A stretch of 7,922 bases of DNA, taken from contig DXOJ01000237.1 in assembly GCA_019412865.1 (NCBI GenBank), forward strand, positions 1-7,922, in the 5' to 3' direction. The stretch is from Bacteroides sp. GTDB lineage: Bacteria; Bacteroidota; Bacteroidia; Bacteroidales; Bacteroidaceae. A program made the position numbers and the translations under genes. The notes below the pieces were generated by a model. That model saw nothing but the letters and a program-made list of their open reading frames with translations, did not search any database and had not been told where the DNA came from. Numbering within the stretch: the first letter of the stretch is position 1; every line of letters begins with the position of its first letter. Shown one piece after another: positions 6,891 through 7,922 of this stretch.

Positions 6891-6894
6891 AACA

Positions 6895-6899
6895 CTCCT
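6895..6899 (-). promoter_or_regulatory. Strong Shine-Dalgarno for the MerR gene
   Basis: On the - strand AGGAG lies four bases before the ATG, in the 20-base gap after the M23 peptidase stop. It is clearer than the sites of the other genes here, where purine-rich or AT-rich stretches replace it. It supports the start at 6890. Confidence 0.65.
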
Positions 6900-6910
6900 G
6901 TTTTAAGATT

Positions 6911-7879
6911 TTAATCGAATACTTTACCATGATTGGCTGCCAACTGAATCATCTTTTCATAATCTTCGGCACTCAAATCCATGAAATAATAATTGACCGG
7001 ATTCACTACCTGCCCTTTCACGTGCACTTCATAATGCAGATGCGGACCGGTACTTTTTCCTGTACTACCCACTTTTCCGATAATCTCACCACGTACCACT
7101 TTCTTTCCGACTTTCGTATTAAATCCCTGCAAGTGAGCATACCGAGTGAGATACCCGAAGCCATGATCTATCTCAATGGTATTACCATATCCGGTTTCCC
7201 ATCCCACTTTCACCACTGTTCCGTTTCCGGTAGCATATACATCCGTTCCCGGATGAGCAGAGAAGTCCATGCCTGCATGGAACTTTGTCGTACCATAAAT
7301 AGGATCGATACGTGTACCATAACCGGATGCTGTCTGACGAAGATCCTTATTCGAAATAGGCTGTATGGCCGGAATACATTTCAGCATCTCATCATGGTTC
7401 TTACACATATCAATCACATCATCGAAAGATTTCGACTGGATATAAAGCCTTTTGGAAAGCACGTCCAACTTTTGAGTCGTGTTCACCACCAACTTGGCAT
7501 TCGCCAAATCCATCAGTTCTTCGTAACGGTTCGTCCCACCATAACCTGCCTGGCGAATAGCCGGAGAAACAGGATCTGCCTGTAAAATCACCCGATACAG
7601 ATTATCGTCACGTTGCTGAATATCCTGAAGCACCCCCATAACGTCGTCCAAACGCCGGGAAAGCACATTGTACTGCGCCAAAAGACGGCTGTTTTCAATT
7701 CTTAATTCCTTCTCCGACGGAGAACCAAAAATCAAAAGCAATACAATAAAGCAACCTGCTCCCAACCCCATTCCATAGAAAAGCCGACGCAGGATACTAA
7801 GCGCACGCTGCCGTACGGTAGGGTAAATTCGATCATAAGTCTGGGTCTGTGGATTATAGATGTAGTATACTTTGCGCAT
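6911..7879 (-). CDS. M23 (LytM-type) peptidoglycan metallo-endopeptidase, membrane-anchored
   Basis: M23 enzymes cut peptide cross-links in peptidoglycan using zinc. The 322 residues show a short N-terminal cytoplasmic part (RKVYYIYNPQTQTYDRI), one transmembrane segment at about 34-51, a periplasmic helical region at 56-98 likely to be coiled coil, a further helical region at 115-170, and the LytM domain at about 184-296. Metal and catalytic residues are all present: His201 and Asp205 (HAGMD), His249 (YAHL), and His280/His282 (PHLHYEV). It is therefore probably an active enzyme, not a degenerate EnvC/NlpD-like activator. The start is supported by the recognisable YYIYNPxT N-terminus and by the promoter element 32 bases upstream. 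It is the first gene of a two-gene unit with the MerR regulator. In Bacteroides I recall alaS lying divergently next to such a gene, but that is outside the window. Confidence 0.94.
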   Translation of the reverse strand: MRKVYYIYNPQTQTYDRIYPTVRQRALSILRRLFYGMGLGAGCFIVLLLIFGSPSEKELRIENSRLLAQYNVLSRRLDDVMGVLQDIQQRDDNLYRVILQADPVSPAIRQAGYGGTNRYEELMDLANAKLVVNTTQKLDVLSKRLYIQSKSFDDVIDMCKNHDEMLKCIPAIQPISNKDLRQTASGYGTRIDPIYGTTKFHAGMDFSAHPGTDVYATGNGTVVKVGWETGYGNTIEIDHGFGYLTRYAHLQGFNTKVGKKVVRGEIIGKVGSTGKSTGPHLHYEVHVKGQVVNPVNYYFMDLSAEDYEKMIQLAANHGKVFD

Positions 7880-7910
7880 CTTTTTGGAAATATTTCGCTT
7901 GTTAATACGG

Positions 7911-7918
7911 CAAAAGTA
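7911..7918 (-). promoter_or_regulatory. Putative -7 promoter element for the M23-MerR operon
   Basis: Read on the - strand this is TACTTTTG, an exact match to TAnnTTTG. It lies 32 bases upstream of the M23 ATG, giving a leader of about 25 bases. The -33 element would fall beyond the window edge, so it cannot be checked. A ten-base palindrome, GAAATATTTC at 7887-7896, lies in the leader and may be chance. Confidence 0.6.
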
Positions 7919-7922
7919 ATAA

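Noticed and set aside
6929..7585. Long open frame of 218 codons on the + strand opposite the M23 gene
   Set aside because: The opposite strand clearly encodes the M23 peptidase with all catalytic residues. The frame has no domain I recognise and no supporting start signals.

Overview
The window looks like a stretch of core chromosome from a Bacteroides species or close relative (phylum Bacteroidota). Three things point there: the upstream regions carry the Bacteroidota primary promoter element (TAnnTTTG at -7), one gene encodes a DUF5683 protein of the kind found in that phylum, and the proteins have Bacteroides-like sequences. I see no mobile element, tRNA, rRNA or CRISPR array. All seven main genes are intact. 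The genus call is from recognition, not from a search.

Layout. Positions 1-220 are a leader with a promoter-like element and a possible 45-codon small ORF that ends just before parA. From 221 to 4109 four genes run on the + strand with gaps of 15, 0 and 34 bases: parA and parB (chromosome partitioning), a secreted or envelope DUF5683 protein, and an MltD-like lytic transglycosylase with LysM. After a 72-base gap holding its own promoter comes a full-length bifunctional Rel/SpoT (p)ppGpp synthetase-hydrolase (4182-6422). A symmetric hairpin at 6448-6495 probably ends transcription from both sides. On the - strand an M23 (LytM) peptidoglycan endopeptidase is followed 20 bases later by a small MerR-type regulator. 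The peptidase promoter sits at the right edge of the window.

How the genes fit together. The left cluster places chromosome segregation (ParA/ParB) in one apparent transcription unit with envelope and cell-wall remodelling functions (DUF5683, MltD), next to the stringent-response enzyme. The right cluster is again cell-wall remodelling plus a transcription factor. Everything could serve cell-cycle and growth-rate control, but that functional link is inferred from gene order only.

Nothing here is clearly a new defence or mobile system. The points most worth following are the tight parB/DUF5683 junction, the M23-MerR pair, the parA leader with its small ORF, an inverted repeat around the rel -7 element, and a (TA)7 tract at the start of the Rel ACT domain.
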